Part shown: positions 21,966-33,018 of the stretch, in pieces | Layout of the letters: each line of letters begins with the position of its first letter | Numbering within the stretch: position 1 is the stretch's first letter | Origin: Porpolomopsis calyptriformis | Lineage: Eukaryota; Basidiomycota; Agaricomycetes; Agaricales; Hygrophoraceae | DNA: 64,000 nucleotides | Direction: 5' to 3' | Assembly (NCBI GenBank): GCA_951640195.1 | Contig: OX621165.1 | Location: 1,364,001-1,428,000, forward strand | Translations under genes and position numbers: made by a program | Notes under the pieces: model-generated | Told to the model about the DNA's origin: nothing | Seen by the model: the letters and a program-made list of their open reading frames with translations, nothing else | Databases searched by the model: none

Positions 21966-22772
21966 CCTCAATCACAACGTAGTCCTAGCTTGTCGCGGAA
22001 GTACATAAACTTCGGAGCCGGGAGGGCTTTCGTGAAGATGTCGGCGATGTTTTCGGAGGTAGGGACATAGATGATTTCGACATCCTTGTTTGTTACCAAT
22101 TCCCTGATAAAATGATATCGGATGTCGATGTGCTTGGATCGAGCATGGAACTTGTTGTTCTTCGCAAGGGCAATCGCGCCTTGGTTATCCGAATAGAGGG
22201 TAGTCGGGTTCGTGAATTTTGAGGTGAGTTCTCCCAAAAATTGTCGTACCCATAACAGTTCCTTCAGGGCATGGGTTTGCCCGATGTACTCAGATTCTGT
22301 ACTTGAGAGGGCCACAATAGGCTGCTTCTTCAAGCTCCATGTGACAGTCCCTTCTCCCATCCGCATCACATATCCGGATATCGAGTGTCTATCTGACTGG
22401 GATCCCCAGTCGGCATCAGTGTATATCACTGGGTCTGACCGTTCACCCCCACCCAAGACCAGCCATAGGTCCTTCGTTGAGTTGAGGTATATAATGAGGC
22501 ATTTTAAGGCCTCCCAGTGCACCATTCCCGGGTTTTTAACGAATTGGGCAAGCTGCCTGACTTGGAATATCGCATCCGGCCAGGATATCATAACCGGCCA
22601 GAGAACATAACCTATAGCCTCAGCATAAGGTACATCCTGCATCTCACTTATCTGATGTGGTGTAACAGGTGATTGATCTCCAGATAGCACCTGACCAGGC
22701 AGAGCTGGGAGATTTATGGGTTTGGCATCTGATAGTCCAAACCTTGTCGCCATTGCCTCTATATAGGCTCGT
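21966..22772 (-). pseudogene. Copia pol, 3' half: end of RT and RNase H
   Basis: It resumes at YIEAMATRFGLSDAKPINLP (22765 downward) after the KDZ insertion. It covers the RT connection (YAEAIGYVLWPVMISWPDA), the RNase H domain (VIYTDADWGSQSDRHSISGY, ALSSTESEYIGQTHALKE, LYSDNQGAIALAKN, KHIDIRYHFIRE) and the usual Copia C-terminus (VPTSENIADIFTKALP). It has no stop before the natural TGA near 21966, so this half is intact. RNase H would degrade the RNA template during copying (family knowledge). Confidence 0.92.
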
Positions 22773-22860
22773 GAGCCCATTCAGCCAAGATAGTGGTGAC
22801 TTACAGTGAAATGAACTTGCTATATAGTGGTGTTTCTCGGCGCACCGATCTTCGGCCAAA
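22773..22860 (+). repeat. Left terminal inverted repeat of the KDZ element
   Basis: It pairs with 36015-36097 in inverted orientation. Aligned stretches include ATTCAG, GATAGTGGTGA, TACAGTGAAATGAACTTGC, TATATAGTGGTGTTTCTCGG and CGCACC, then CTTCGGCC. The outermost 6 bases differ (GAGCCC here, CACATG on the other end read inward). Confidence 0.85.
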
Positions 22861-24330
22861 AGTACAAATATAGCCGAGGGATACCGAAGCGCCGAAACTA
22901 ATGTTTTCCTATAAAATTCATCTCGGCCGATAGTTAGTTTGTAGAAGCGGTACGGGAGAGCCGAAGAGATGTTACAATGTATTCAAGGTTGGCCGAAGTA
23001 AGTCCTGTATTATATACAGGTCCGCCGAAAGTGTATAATAGTTATAGAATACTGAATCGCCAAGAGATGTAAGCGTAGATACATGAATGGGCCGAAGACG
23101 ATTATAGCCGTGTTATGAGGGGGCCGAGACCTATATCGATATTGACACAGCTCGGCCAAAGTAGTATAACCTATATATGGAGAGAGGCCAAAGATGTAAT
23201 AGTTGGTAACACAGCTTAGCTGAGGAGTAATAAGCTATGGATAGGGAAGGGCCGAAGGCAGTACTAAGATGTACGGTCGGGCCGAAGGGAATTAATTGTA
23301 ATGTATAATAAAGGGGCCGAGGGCTCATAGCTCAAAGCAACTGAGCAGCTAAATGGTATTACTAGGTGTGTACTACAACAGGGCTGAGAACGATTTAGTT
23401 GGGTATGCCGCTCGGCTGAAACATAATAACCCATGCTTAGGGAAGGGCCGAAATAGATAAAGGTATGTATGGATGGGCTGAAGGTGAATAATCGCAATGG
23501 GCTACTGAATAGCTGAAAGCTGATAGAGGGGGACCACCGAGGGGCCGAAGGTTAATAGTAGCTTTGTACTAGAGGAGGGCCGATGGGAGAATAGCTAGCC
23601 CTACCGTTGGGCCAAGGTTCGATAGGTAGGTAGGTATTAGGTAGGGCCGAAGCAAGTATAAAGATATTTACAGGTGGGCTGAAGAGGAATCATTGTAATG
23701 AGCAACGAAATGGCCCAGTATAATAGCAAAGAACAGCTGAGGAGCCAAAGGGTATTGGTGGCTTTGTATTATAAGAGGGCCGAGGACGGAATGGTTAGCT
23801 ACATGGTATGGCCGAGGGGTGATAGGTAGATATTAGGTAGGGCTGAGGTACATATACAGATGATTACCGGTGGGCCGAAGCAGAGTCGCTGTAATGAGCG
23901 ACGGAACGGCCAAGAGTAATAAGTAGAGAACCACCGAGGGGCCAAGGGCCATTGGTAACTCTATACTCTGGGAGACCAAGGGACATTAGTAACTCTGTAC
24001 TACGGGTGGGCCAGGAGTGAAATGGTTAGCGACATGGTTCGGCCGAGGTAAGAAAGGCATGTATTAACTAGGGCTGAAGGAAGGATAAAGGGATTTATAG
24101 GTGGGCTGAAGGCCATTGGTAGCTCTGTACCAAAGGTGGGCCGAGGGCCATTGATGACCGCGTACTAGAGGAGGGCCGAAGGCCCAGTGGGAAGCTACCT
24201 GGTTTGGCCGAAGCACAAAGGCTATGCATTAGGTAGGGCCGAAGGAATTATAAAGTTATTTACAGGTGGGTCAAAGAGGAATGGGTATCGGAATGGCCGA
24301 GTATTGTAAAGGAAAACCGCTGAGCTGCGA
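22860..24330 (+). repeat. Left subterminal GGCCGAAG array of the KDZ element
   Basis: No gene is present. There are dozens of irregularly spaced copies of GGCCGA/GGGCCGAAG, often in units of roughly 40-100 bp with neighbouring phrases such as TTTACAGGTGGGC and ATTGGTAGCTCTGTAC. The core holds a CCG/CGG triplet. Arrays like this next to transposon ends usually serve as binding sites for element proteins (family knowledge; inference here). Confidence 0.8.
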
Positions 24331-24445
24331 AAGAAGTCGGTGCCGATGGATTGTCGGCGCCGAGAATGGTACCTTCCTTATATGGATATATGGGAAATGC
24401 TGATGATCGATGACTCATGTGGCAGTCTAACATTGATGGGATGCC

Positions 24446-24453
24446 TATATAAG
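24446..24453 (+). promoter_or_regulatory. TATA box upstream of the KDZ Zn2Cys6-like gene
   Basis: TATATAAG lies 115 bp before the predicted ATG at 24568 and just inside the end of the subterminal array, so the array and the promoter are adjacent. Confidence 0.45.
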
Positions 24454-24567
24454 CAATTGCACGCTGATTTCATAAGCAACCGTTTTTCTTTCCGTGACCA
24501 CCACCGCAATCACCACCACCACTACCCGCGACCACCACCCGCGACCACCACACCGATCGCCATCAAC

Positions 24568-26429
24568 ATGTTGAAGCTGACCACCGCCCTCACGCGCGAG
24601 GCCTATGGCCTCCACCTCCGCCTTGACTGGCTCCTCTCCTACAAGCGAGAGGAGTCAGACACTGACTTCGGCGACTGGAAAGACAACTTTATACAGTTGC
24701 TGGTAAGTGCCACATAACAATCCAAAAATAAAACTGACTTGGGTTTTTTTAGGTTGAATCACACGAACTGTTGGACGAATGCTCTGCCGCATTGGAAGTG
24801 CCGAAGATCCCCTCACTCGTTCTGAGTGCATGGGAGGAGTGGGCAGAGGCAATGGAAGATCCGGAGAAGGTAAACTTGGGAGCAGTGTGCCGAGACGACC
24901 CGCAGGTCATTGAGCATCCGTGGCACCAACCTCGACAGCCGACTCGGCCCTGCACGCCGACAAACGCAACGGACAAGGAAGTTCGAAGAATCCAAGGTGA
25001 GTTCCCTCATCCCTAAAGTATTTTTTACTAACATATTTGTAGATATGTTTAATCCTGTTCCTGCCCCCCCTCAAAAGAAATTACCACCACCAGTGCCAAA
25101 GAAGCGGCCACCCCCCGTTCCTGTCCCGAAGGCCAAAACAACAACACCGATTCCTGGCCCATCTTGGTTGTACGACGCCGACACCGCCGATGAGAGCGGG
25201 CGGAGCAAAAAGAAGCCAAAGGGTCAGCCGATAATTGCCGGGGCACCGAAGCCGAAGCCCGCGCAGGTTAGACGAGCACCAAAGTCGGCCATCATGATAG
25301 AAGACAGCGATGAGGACACGGCGCCGACGAGTAGGAAACGCAAGTAGGACCACCGAGAGACAAGCTCCGAAGGGTCTGAGACAGATGAGGTAGTAGCGAA
25401 GTGGGAGAAGACGGAGAAGACAAAGGTAGCCGAGTCGGAGAAGGTCAAAAGCGGCGCCCGAGAGATTTTCATGAGTATTTTCTTTTCAGCTCATTCTTAA
25501 GCTAATAAATATGTTAGATTCCTGCATGCCTCCGATGCGCTAGTCGGCAGGCTCTTTGCTACCGCGAAGAAGGCCGAGCATATGCAGTTTGCCATGACTG
25601 CCATATGTCCAAGGTTCGATGCGAGAAGCGAGGCAAGCCATACGCCGACTATGAGAACAAGGTCAAGCCCAAGCTAAAGATTAAGATGAAGACCACTGAT
25701 GGCAAGATGAAGACCACCGACGGCAAGATGAAGACCGCCAATGGCAAGACGAAGACTGCCGAGGTCCAGATCAAGCTCAAAGCCACCAAAGCCAGCTCCC
25801 ACCCCACCGAGCGACCGCGACCCAAACCGGTCAAGGCCATGAGGACCGATGCCGAGACCTCCGACTGCCTCCCCCCTCCTTCAGAACCATAGGTCAAGCA
25901 AAAGACCGCCGCTGAGCGGAGTGGCTCCGACATGTCTGATCTCATTCGCGAAGTAGCCACCCTACGTGAACAGGTCAAGGCTCTCGAAGGGTTACCTGGT
26001 GAAGTCAAACACCTCCAACGCCTCATCGAGGTGTTGGTCCAAACCACCGAAGCTAGCCGCGGAGAACAGGGTGGGGCCGCCAACAAGGACCAGGTTCCCG
26101 ACTGGACCGCCATCAGGACAGCGGAGCAAGGCAGAGCCGGTGCCGACATCAAGACTGAGACCGAAAAGTCCCACAAGCCGGAGACTGAGATGGAGGCATT
26201 GGACGTGGTGGCTGGGTATGGGTCGGGGCCGATGGAGGCCGAAACCGATGAGACGAGTCCCGCCGATCCCTCCAAGGAGATCGTTAAGGGGTCGGCTGCA
26301 GACACTCCGGAGGGCACCACCGAGGACTCCCCCCTCACTGAAGACCAGACGATGACGGAGGATGAAAACAGGTCGGCCGAAGATGCTAGTATAGTAGTGA
26401 AGGAAATGGAGCTCTTGCTGCAGGAATAG
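24568..26429 (+). pseudogene. KDZ accessory protein with Zn2Cys6-like cluster
   Basis: Predicted exons are 24568-24702, 24753-24996, 25043 to about 25443-25474, and 25518-26429; the third intron borders are uncertain. The product has a charged helical N-terminus (MLKLTTALTREAYGLHLRLD, WLLSYKREESDTDFGDW), a proline-rich linker and a basic stretch ending RKRK. From 25527 a cysteine cluster follows: CLRC, six residues, C, ten residues, CHDC, six residues, C. This fits C-X2-C-X6-C-X10-C-X2-C-X6-C, the fungal Zn2Cys6 spacing. A Lys/Thr repeat region and a coiled coil (REVATLREQVKALE) come next. TAG codons at 25345 and 25890 interrupt the frame, both readable as CAG-to-TAG. The role is probably DNA binding at the CGG-containing ends (inference). 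Confidence 0.7.
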
Positions 26430-26652
26430 AAGGAATCAGGGGTGGCATTTTCGCTCTAGATATTCAACATGTCAGGGCCTGTTTCTTTTTAATGTTCTGT
26501 TTCATTTTTTTTGAATAAACTCATGTTTGCTTTACTCTAAGTTGTGACTGAGTACTAATAATATTGACAATGCCATGGGTGTCATTTAGCTAGGCAAAGA
26601 TAAAGAAAGTCACCGCTGACAGGCCTTAGCTCCGCCGATATTCAATTCGGGA

Positions 26653-29098
26653 TCACTGCTGATTTCTCTTAGCGCCTTTCGGCAGTCCAACCTTCAAAAT
26701 TTCACCTCCCCTCTTCTTTGGCGATGGCTCAGCCTCGAAAATAGTTTTCAGCCCTTTACCTCTGCATGTCCCTGATTGGGATCGGGTCTTGATGATCCAA
26801 TCAGCAGTTGACGGTTTCGCTTGGCGGGTGGTTGGCTTAGATAGTGGGCCGAAGGAAGAACTGTTAGGATTAGGGTGAGAATCCTCATCGGTGCCGTTAG
26901 CATCATGCTCATCTTCAGCAGCAGTGGTGGCAATGGTGGCAATGGGGGAGGCGGGTGTAGCAGCTGTGGCAGTAGTACTAGCAGCAGTGGTAGCAGTAGT
27001 ATTGGGGGTGGGAGCAGTAATGTTGGCATCGATGGAGGTAGTAGTAGCTGGAGGCAGCCTATCCTTAATCCAACTTTTGATAGCATCCTTGATCTCCCTA
27101 CTCAATGTCAACAGACGTACATGAGCTTTATCTGCAGGAATCCTTGATTCTGTGATAAACTCAGGGAGGACTTCGGCGAGAGGGTCATCCTCGGGCGTCT
27201 CATTGAATTGGAGATCTCGAAAGAGCAGGCCGATGACTAAGGCTATGGATTCGGTGGCAGTTTGGTGGACCAGAGTATTAGTTGGGAGGAGATAGGGTCG
27301 ACTATGGAGCCACTGGGTGAAATTGGCGAATACTTCACCATTTGTATGGATGTTTTCAGGTAGGTGCACACTGGTGTATTTCCAATTGGCCCATGGCTGT
27401 AGAACTTGACGCTCGGCGTCAGTGATATCGCCTTCAGGCAACAGCTTGATATACTTGAGCATGGACTGGTATGGGTCATGCTTGGAAAGGGACTGAAGGA
27501 AATGTTGTCAGTGGTGTTTGCTTTTTGAAAAGCTGGCTGGGGAACAAAGGTTGATTGGTGGGGGTTTGGGGATAGGCTTCAGCCGAGGATTGGAAGTGGA
27601 AGTGGAAGTGGAGTCGGAGGGATGTCTAGCATGCAATTTGTTGGATTCATCAGAGTGGTTATCAGCAGACTAATTGTCATTGGAATCATCGTCGGAGGAA
27701 GTTTCCAAGTTGATGAGCACTGCCGAAGCTAAAGTTTGCCTCTTTCGGGGCACCTTGGGGATTGGCAGAGGCTTTGGAGCGAGGTTTTGAAATTGGAAAG
27801 GGGTCTTGTTAGCCTCAACCCTCGCAAGCCAATGGGTAACAAGGGCTTCAGCTTCATCCTTCTTCAACTTGGACGGCTCGGCGATCTGAAAGTTCGGAGG
27901 AAGGTATTTCGGAGCAATGTAATGATCTTGGTCAGATGAAATAGCACCCCAAGGTACACTAGCCTTCTTGTTCTGAACTTGGATATCTGTGGGAATGATA
28001 AGAATAGTGTTGGAGGTGGCAGATGAATGAATACATACTGTAGTGAGCAGTCAAGAAAGTTTGGATGAGGTGCTTTAACAGCAGTGGATTCAGCAAGTCT
28101 TGAAGATCGAGTTCAGGGAGGGTCGGCTGACCATCGGTCATTAGAATATTATCTTCAATTTCCTTTCGGGCCTTAACGAAATTGGTTCGGCCAGTGGTAT
28201 CCTCAGCGGCGCTATCATGGTCACTGCCAATATCCTCCGCAAAAAGTTGATTCGCATAATATTCCCATTCAACCATTATGGGTTTGGCGGTGGGGCAGAC
28301 TTTGAAGAAGGGTTGATCGCCGAATTGGTCGTTATGGTCATGGCTGAGAGATGTATCAGATGTGTGCTGATTAGAGCATTCATTCCACATACTTGCAGAA
28401 TGTGACAGTGCCTTTCGGATCCACATGAGTTGATAATACAAAGAGCCGAACGCCAAGCCTTTTTTGCATTTGAAGAGTGAAGTCTTTGATAGCGCTGTAG
28501 GCCTCCTTGTCAGCAAGGCTGCAAATTATTGTGAGATGTTGTGAACTCTTTGATAATGATACCACAAACCGCCGACGAGTTTCGGCTGGTGTACCATCCT
28601 TGTTCCACTGTTCAGCCTTGAGTAAGTACTCGGCTCGGTCGGCATCAGACATTTTCTGGGTGATAAAATTCTTGGTTGCTACTTGGTAAGATCCAATGTA
28701 GGAATGATCTCCAGGTTTAGCTCCACTGAGAGTTTCACACAACTGCATGATCTCATTTCGGTGAAGTTCTTGGACGACAGTGTGTAGGTTCCACTACTTG
28801 ACATGGTGAGCCTTGGTCACCTGTGCTACCTTTGGTCTCCGAGCATGTTTACCGAACCATGTGACTATGAGCTGCTCATTGAGGTGAGTACCATTCGATA
28901 AACAGGAAATGACTATATGGGCACCGATAAAAATTCCTGTTTGTTGGCGGCTGAGACCTCCTCAGTCCTTTTACCATCAGTGTGAATGAATTTTTTGACC
29001 ATCTTGCCTAGGAGAACCCTTCAGCGGTTGTCATCGGCTGTCTTGTACTCATCTCGGATGGCTTGGAGAATTTCAACTTGGGTGGGATTGAGCGACAT
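26653..29098 (-). pseudogene. KDZ accessory protein, WFGKH-type (function unknown)
   Basis: The frame begins MSLNPTQVEILQAIRDEYKT at 29098 and continues through KMVKKFIHTDGKR, TWFGKHARRPKVAQV (near 28840), the block IMQLCETLSGAKPGDHSYIG ... YLLKAEQWNKDGTPAE (28550-28750), FVLSTHVDPKGTV, and EWEYYANQLFAEDIGSD. After a short intron come a Pro-rich region and a C-terminal domain (MLKYIKLLPEGDITDAERQV, 26653-27462). Proteins of this layout are abundant in Agaricomycetes near KDZ transposons (from memory, not searched). Stops at DNR-stop-RVL (near 29020), K-stop-WNL and NDN-stop-SAD are all readable as C-to-T changes. The WF-x2-H basic block suggests nucleic-acid binding, unproven. Confidence 0.6.
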
Positions 29099-29549
29099 GG
29101 TTGACAAGAGAAATAAAAATCGGCCCATAAGACGCTACATGTTGTTAAAGATAAGCGAGGATCAATAGCGTGATCATGTGGACAACCTGATCATTTCATC
29201 TAATTGAACCTTAATTTCATCAGTGCCTGGGACAAAAGTTACAACCACAGGTTCTGAAGTTCAAAGACCAAATGCTCTACTGGTTCATGGTGAGAGATTG
29301 GGAAGTTGTAATGGCAGTAAGAGATGGAGGGAATGCAACCTCCGAGCTATCAGTGAAAAGACCGAAGCCGACTGATGGCTACTGAGGGCTACCGATCTCA
29401 GCCGAGGCTATCTTCAAATTTGCGCATGAAATGCGGTACTAGTCGTGTTGTAACCCATATTCCATTCCAGTTCTTTTGACCGTTCCCTCCACTTCCTGAG
29501 CACTATCCACTACCCTCCGAGCCATCCCTCCTTCTGTACCACCGCCGAA

Positions 29550-32500
29550 ATGACTAAATGCTTCAAGAAAACAGCTGTGAGAAAGAGTGTTCGGACTGTG
29601 TATATAGAAAAACACACATCCAGGGGGCTAAGGGTCAAAAGGAAGGATATACCATCTACCAGCTCTGCATCGACTTCCTCTCCATCCAAGTCCCTGCAGG
29701 ATGACAGCAGCATGTTTGTCAACTCCCCACCTATAAATCCATTCTGCCTACCAACTACAAGAAAGGTAATATTCCACTGAACAAGTCTTACAGCTTCGGC
29801 TATCTGAAACCCATCTAGTCTCAGAATGATTTCATGCGTGAATGGCTTCCTCGCCGGGAGGAATTCCTTTATACTATTTTAGCATCAGAAGCTCCAACTC
29901 CAGGAAGAACTTGCTTAGGATGCCGACACCGAGAAGGCAGTTGGAGATGCCAGGATTGCTTTGGGTCGCCGATGTTTTGTACTGAATGTCTCTTGGCCTC
30001 CCACCCTCGGCTCCCGTTCCACCAAGTGGAGCAATGGGTTGGAAACTTTTTCCAACCAAGCAGTTTGGCCAAGGCCGGTATTAAACTATATACTGGCCAT
30101 TTCGGCGACTCATGCCCTGGCGCCGATGCCTCAGCGAATCTTTCGGTGGATACCGTGATTGGCTCGGTGGGTGATGATAATGCCGACATCTTTGGCAGCC
30201 AGCCCACAGCACCAGACATGACAGAGGTGCTGGTCATTGATACTTCTGGGGTCCACAAAATACCTATTGTCTGGTGCGCATGCCGAGCGGCCCATGAGAA
30301 TTGGCGAAAGGACTTAGACCTCTTATCTATCGGTCTCTATCCAGCTAGCTTCCAATGAATCCAAACTGTCTTCACATTTCGTGTCCTAAATGAATTCCTG
30401 ATGCAAAACTTGGAATGCAAGACTTCGGCTCTTAACTTCTATTCTAAACTTCGGCGGATAACTAGCAAGGCATTCCCGAATTCGGTACCAGATCGATACT
30501 GAGAGCTCCTAAGGGTGAGCCGACAATGGCGACATCTCAAAGCTCAGAAATGGTACGGCATTGGTTATCCTCCCAACACCACTGAACTGCACCAACCAAC
30601 TAACACTGGCGCCGATGAAACTACCGATAGCCAAGGGAATATGGCCATCTTTTTCCCAGCTTGCCCACAACCTGGAATAAACCTCCCTGACAATTGGAGA
30701 ATAATACCAGAGCAGTAATAACATACTAGCAGTGTTATTCTCAGCTAATCATAGTGATGTAGGTGGTTGATGACCCGAGGGTACGTTTTAGACGGCAACT
30801 TCTCTGCTGAGCACCTCCGGATGAAGAATCCTCAAGATGAAGTTATACTTAGTGATGGAACAGCATTCTTTGTGAAAGAGGAGGACTACAAGAAGCATCT
30901 AACCCTATCGGTGGAGCGCAAAGAAGTAGGTAATTTCAATCTGAATAGTAAGCCATGGTTAACTCGGGGGGTAGAGATCAACTTGTAATAATCACAAGGC
31001 TGTTAACCGAGCTAATACTGAAAGGCATAGGTTAGAAGCCAGTGGCATCGGCGCCGCCGCTTGCTCTCGGCATGGCTTTTTTATTCCTCATTCAGTGGTC
31101 GACTTCCAAAAGGGTGAAAGGCAGATGAACATGGATTACTCCCTTTGTCAAGCCCTCCAATATAACACTGGTGGACTTACAAGGGCTGTCATTTGCTATG
31201 ACATCGCTTGTCAATTCTTCATTCATTTCCTGGACCGAGTCCAATCTAGTCCCTTCCTTTCGGTCCCACCGAAAATGGTGATAGAACCAGCAATCGGCCT
31301 CTTCCATATTCATGGTCATCAAGAAGAGTGTTTTCCCAAGTATGCTCCAAACTTCATTCCTGGCATCAGCCAAGTTGATGGGGAAATCCTGGAAACTCTT
31401 TGGTCTCAATTAAATGAGGTAACCGGCAGCACTCGGAGTATGTCTACCTACCACCGCCGAGAAACTCTGGATGATCATATGAATGATTCCAACTGGAAGA
31501 AGTTGCTTCAGATGGCCTCGGCGCTTTGCAAAAAACTCAAACATACTATTCATCAACAAAACCTTGCCAAACAAGCTTATCATGATTTATCATTTTCGGC
31601 TGATCCCCAAATGCTCCGAGAATGGGAAGAGGTTGAGGAACAGGCACTCCGAGACCGTCTCGCTGATTTAAATGCTATAAAAGTGTTTGATGTTAATGTT
31701 CAGAAAGGTATGTACTTAGTAGGTATTACAACTCTTTTCTCACATTCGGAAACAGCACCTGGGCAAGCTAGGAAACAGCAAGAATTATCAGAAAAGGAGA
31801 AGCATTCGGCAATTAATATCCCTGGCTCGGCGGCATGGGTTTCCCTAGGTATCAAGATTCAAGAATTTCAGTGAGCCTTCCATCTATACATGTAACTACA
31901 ACATCTATCTTACCTATAGTTAGACATGCGTTGAATCAGAGTGCTATTAAACTTGGCCGATCTCCCTCCACCGCCGAACAAAATAAACTCACCGAGCAAC
32001 ACAATCGGCTCTAGCGCAAGATTTCAGCATTCAATAAAGATGCTTTAATTTTTGCTAATCTTCAATATTACAATGACGATGATGACACCAATCCCTCTGA
32101 ACACATCCCTACTGTCTGTGGTGACAATTCCGATTCTGAAAGTGATCTGTCCGTTGAAGAGGCTAAAGACCAGCTTGAAGATACCGATGCCGAGGCCAAT
32201 GCCGATGCCGATGATCCCCCATGGGTAGATGATTCCCGACTCCTCCTCCCCTCAGTCCTTGGTTTCAAATCATGTCACTCTCATGGACTCTCAGCCCTTG
32301 TGGACCAAGAGTTACAACTTCGTATCGGTCAAGCCAATGATGCCCTACATCAACTTCAATTCAACCTTGGTCACAAGGCTTTCCTCTACCGAACATCAGT
32401 ACGTTATGCTAACAGTCAGAAGAAAAAGACAAGAGCTTTCAGCTCAGCGGCCATCATTGAGACCTCTGTCAAAACTCAATATCATATCTACTGCCAAGCT

Positions 32501-33018
32501 AGGAAAGCTATGATCAATCTCGGTGCCGCTGACTCCCTGTTGTCAAAGTACCAGAAGTTATCAAGAGCCGATCTGAAAGTCACTACTGCTACTCATGATC
32601 CAAGTATTCACGGCCAACGAAATAGCCATCTTCCATGGTTCTAGACTATGGATGTCACTCTTGCATCCGCTGAAAGTGATTGGATGAAAGAATGTAAGCA
32701 CTGAAATGATCTCGGCAGTGTATAATCTCACCCCAATTAACCTTTGGCGCAGTTTATCAAGTACATTGGCTGAAGGCCAAGGCAAGATTCGATCGGTGGT
32801 CCGAGGAATTCATCCTCCTCAAACATGAAATGGATTGGACAGTCAGATATTTCAATCACAAGTCCTACCTATGGAGGGACCTAGCCACCAATGCAAAGAA
32901 CAGCTCTTTAGATGCTCATGCAGCCTATGCATATAAGCAGGAATGGATGTGGGCTCAATTTGCTTTAGATGCTAAGACACAATTCAAAAATATATTACCA
33001 AAGTCCCAAATTATATAA
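29550..33018 (+). pseudogene. KDZ transposase with CxC2 cysteine cluster
   Basis: The first exon is MTKCFKK to TTRK (29550-29764), with an intron to about 29825. The CxC2 zinc cluster then reads CLGC ... CQDC ... CTEC near 29917-29990, followed by LPFHQVEQW. The next segment (ECKTSALNFYSKLRRITSKA) leads to the KDZ core: ACSRHGFFIPHSVVDFQKGE (31060-31110), VICYDIACQFFIHF (31190), HIHGHQEECF (31310), VDGEILETLWSQLN (31375) and ETLDDHMNDSNWKK (31460). The tail runs to KSQII, stop at 33016. Acidic residues in YDIACQ and DGEILE are candidates for the catalytic triad. TGA codons after SFQ (near 30356) and RY (near 30498), both consistent with CGA-to-TGA, disable it. Confidence 0.85.

Noticed and set aside
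22860..24330. Subterminal GGCCGA arrays as a CRISPR array or satellite
   Set aside because: Units are irregular in length and sequence, share only a short core, and mirror each other at both ends of a transposon.
25518..25650. Cysteine cluster as a retroviral CCHC knuckle or GATA finger
   Set aside because: No His at the knuckle position, and two C-X2-C-X6-C halves rather than C-X2-C-X17-C-X2-C.
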